Positions 62,621 to 64,000 of a stretch of 64,000 nt of DNA are shown piece after piece. Below the pieces are notes generated by a model that saw only the letters and a program-made list of their open reading frames with translations, did no database searches and had not been told where the DNA came from. How positions within the stretch are numbered: the stretch's first letter is position 1; each line of letters starts with the position of its first letter. The translations under genes were made by a program, and so were the position numbers. This DNA is from Veillonella agrestimuris (GTDB taxonomy: Bacteria > Bacillota > Negativicutes > Veillonellales > Veillonellaceae), in NCBI RefSeq assembly GCF_943193065.1, contig NZ_CALPCS010000009.1, positions 29,564-93,563 on the forward strand, in the 5' to 3' direction.

Positions 62621-63877
62621 ATGAAAAAACAATTCGCAGCAATTTTTGCAGCAACAGCAGTATTGGGTGTAACTACTGCATTCGCAGCTAACCCATTCTC
62701 CGATGTAACTCCAGATAGCTGGGCATACCAAGCAGTTTCCCAATTGGCAGCAGCTGGTATCGTTAACGGTTATCCAGATGGCACTTTCAAAGGCCAAAAC
62801 GACATCACTCGTTACGAAATGGCTCAAATGGTAGCTAAAGCTATGGCTAACCAAGACCGCGCTAACGCTGAGCAACAAGCTATGATCAACCGCTTGGCTG
62901 ACGAGTTCTCCAACGAATTGAACAACTTGGGCGTTCGTGTAGCAGCTTTGGAAGACCGCGTTGGTAATGTTAAAGTAACAGGCGATATGCGTTTACGTTA
63001 CCGTGGCAACGAAGATGCAGTATTCACTGATGCTAACGGCAATACTCACAAATCTAAATTCGACGCTCGTGCTCGTGTACAATTCAACGCACGTGTAAAC
63101 GATAAAACTGAAGCAGTAGTTCGTTTGAACTCTGATAACTTCGAATTCGGTGAAGGTGCTGGAAATGCTCAAGGTAAAGCTTACATCGATCGTGCATATG
63201 TAAAACATAACTTCGGTGAGCGTGTATCTGCTGTAGCAGGTCGTTTCGGTCATGTATTCGGTAACGGCTTAATGTTCGATGGTACTTTCGACGGTGCTGC
63301 TGTAGTAGCTGGCAACGACAAAGTAACATTCACTGCAGGTCATGGTTACATGGTATCTGGCGAGCTTGATAACATCACTCGTGCTGATAATGTAGGTGCT
63401 ACATACTTAGGCTTAAAAGGCAAAATCGCTGATAAAGTTGAATTAGGCGGTTTCTATGGTCGTGTAAACTCTGGCTTACGTACTGTTGGTGCTACAGAAG
63501 ATTACAAAAATCTTTATGGTTTCCATGCTGACACTAACTTCGACAAAGTTTGGGTTGGTGGCGAATGGTTAAAAGACTCCCATGTAGAAGATTCTTCCGC
63601 TTGGGTTGCTGGTCTTGGCTTCGGTAACTACGACATCCGTAAATCTGGTACTTGGGGCGTGAAAGGTCAATACTTCGATCAAGACGTAAATGCACCTATC
63701 ATTGATTCCACTTGGAACCAATTCTACACTCAAGATGCTAAAGGTTGGATGGCAACTGTTGATTATGCATTACAAAACAACGTTGGCTTGTCCGCTTACT
63801 ATGGCTTCTCTTGGGAAGACCAAGCAGGTAACGACCTTGGCGACTTCTACCGTGCAGAACTTAACTACAAATTCTAA
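62621..63877 (+). CDS. ompM: OmpM-type SLH-domain porin 2
   Basis: The same architecture as the gene at 60682: signal peptide (about 1-22, ending TAFA), SLH domain (about 24-80), coiled coil (about 85-120), and beta-barrel to the terminal FYRAELNYKF. The N-terminal part through VTGDMRLRYRG is nearly identical in protein to its paralogue; the barrel is diverged in loops. Codon use differs from the paralogue, with many more C-ending codons (AAC, GAC, ATC, TTC), a sign of very high expression, so this is probably the dominant porin. ATG 62621 follows agaaggaattc. A UUCG-loop terminator follows. Confidence 0.95.
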   Translation: MKKQFAAIFAATAVLGVTTAFAANPFSDVTPDSWAYQAVSQLAAAGIVNGYPDGTFKGQNDITRYEMAQMVAKAMANQDRANAEQQAMINRLADEFSNELNNLGVRVAALEDRVGNVKVTGDMRLRYRGNEDAVFTDANGNTHKSKFDARARVQFNARVNDKTEAVVRLNSDNFEFGEGAGNAQGKAYIDRAYVKHNFGERVSAVAGRFGHVFGNGLMFDGTFDGAAVVAGNDKVTFTAGHGYMVSGELDNITRADNVGATYLGLKGKIADKVELGGFYGRVNSGLRTVGATEDYKNLYGFHADTNFDKVWVGGEWLKDSHVEDSSAWVAGLGFGNYDIRKSGTWGVKGQYFDQDVNAPIIDSTWNQFYTQDAKGWMATVDYALQNNVGLSAYYGFSWEDQAGNDLGDFYRAELNYKF

Positions 63878-63896
63878 TTTGATAGTTAACTATATG

Positions 63897-63926
63897 AAAG
63901 AGACTCCTTCGGGAGTCTCTTTTTTG
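63897..63926 (+). terminator. Rho-independent terminator after the second ompM gene
   Basis: An 11-bp stem (63897-63907 with 63912-63922) closed by a TTCG tetraloop and followed by a T-run. Confidence 0.95.
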
Positions 63927-63939
63927 GCTCTCTGTCAAA

Positions 63940-64000
63940 TGTTGGGGTGCTTATCCCTAATCATTTGTTTGGCACCAATCACTTATGTGGTTGGTGCCAT
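63940..64000 (+). repeat. Dispersed intergenic repeat, copy 3 (head only, cut by the window end)
   Basis: Contains the same 12-bp hairpin as copies 1 and 2 (ggcaccaatcac at 63971-63982, loop ttat, gtggttggtgcc at 63987-63998; one G-U pair), preceded by a similar tggggtgct...cta stretch. The downstream part lies beyond the window, so the T-run is not seen in full. Confidence 0.65.

Overview
The window looks like a chromosomal segment of Veillonella (Negativicutes, the Gram-negative-type diderm Firmicutes). The DNA is AT-rich with Firmicute-like ribosome binding sites (AGGAGG). It nevertheless encodes a full outer-membrane and lipopolysaccharide assembly line, and it carries OmpM-type porins with an N-terminal SLH domain, a hallmark of Veillonella and its relatives. 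All recognised genes lie on the + strand. No tRNA, rRNA, CRISPR array, transposase or prophage gene was seen.

Layout: 1-1296 is the 3' part of lysS and its terminator. 1297-5275 holds an ornithine decarboxylase/putrescine antiporter pair (speF-potE) with a structured leader. 5276-12301 is an accessory region. Four AT-rich genes there encode a small coiled-coil membrane protein, two dynamin-like GTPases and a DUF805 membrane protein. They are preceded by a 15-G tract lying inside a promoter spacer, and they are bounded on both sides by related copies of a dispersed intergenic repeat. 12302-16342 holds a cation-efflux (CDF) transporter, serS, a small transaldolase/F6P aldolase and glpX. 16379-23010 holds murA, an MreB-family gene with a long basic N-terminal extension, an AMIN-domain protein, a tiny secreted biotinyl/lipoyl-like protein and an S55 (SpoIVB-type) protease.

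23022-27492 is the phospholipid-trafficking locus mlaE-mlaF-mlaD plus a TolC-family gene. MlaD has a long coiled-coil and beta-strand C-terminal part. 27720-38590 holds tamB, bamA, three OmpH/Skp-like genes, lpxD and an LpxL-type acyltransferase. 38624-54261 holds lpxC-fabZ-lpxA, lpxI-lpxB-msbA-waaA-lpxK, kdsB-kdsA-kdsD-kdsC, a second LpxL-type acyltransferase, and lptC-lptA-lptB-lptF/G. Together these cover lipid A synthesis, Kdo synthesis and transfer, flipping, and most of the LPS export bridge. LptD and LptE are not in the window.

54286-64000 holds a DUF3084 protein, a RuvX/YqgF-like nuclease-fold protein, a YitT-family membrane protein, signal peptidase I, an aconitase-family hydratase and two tandem ompM porin genes. 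The two ompM genes have matching promoters and a shared leader motif.

The genes form one theme, building and tethering a Gram-negative-type envelope. Putrescine made by SpeF may also feed this, because polyamine-decorated peptidoglycan is the reported ligand of the SLH domain in OmpM-type proteins. The exception is the dynamin-like cassette, which looks like a horizontally acquired, possibly phase-variable membrane-remodelling or defence (LeoABC/Eleos-like) module. It is the best candidate for an undescribed system in this window.
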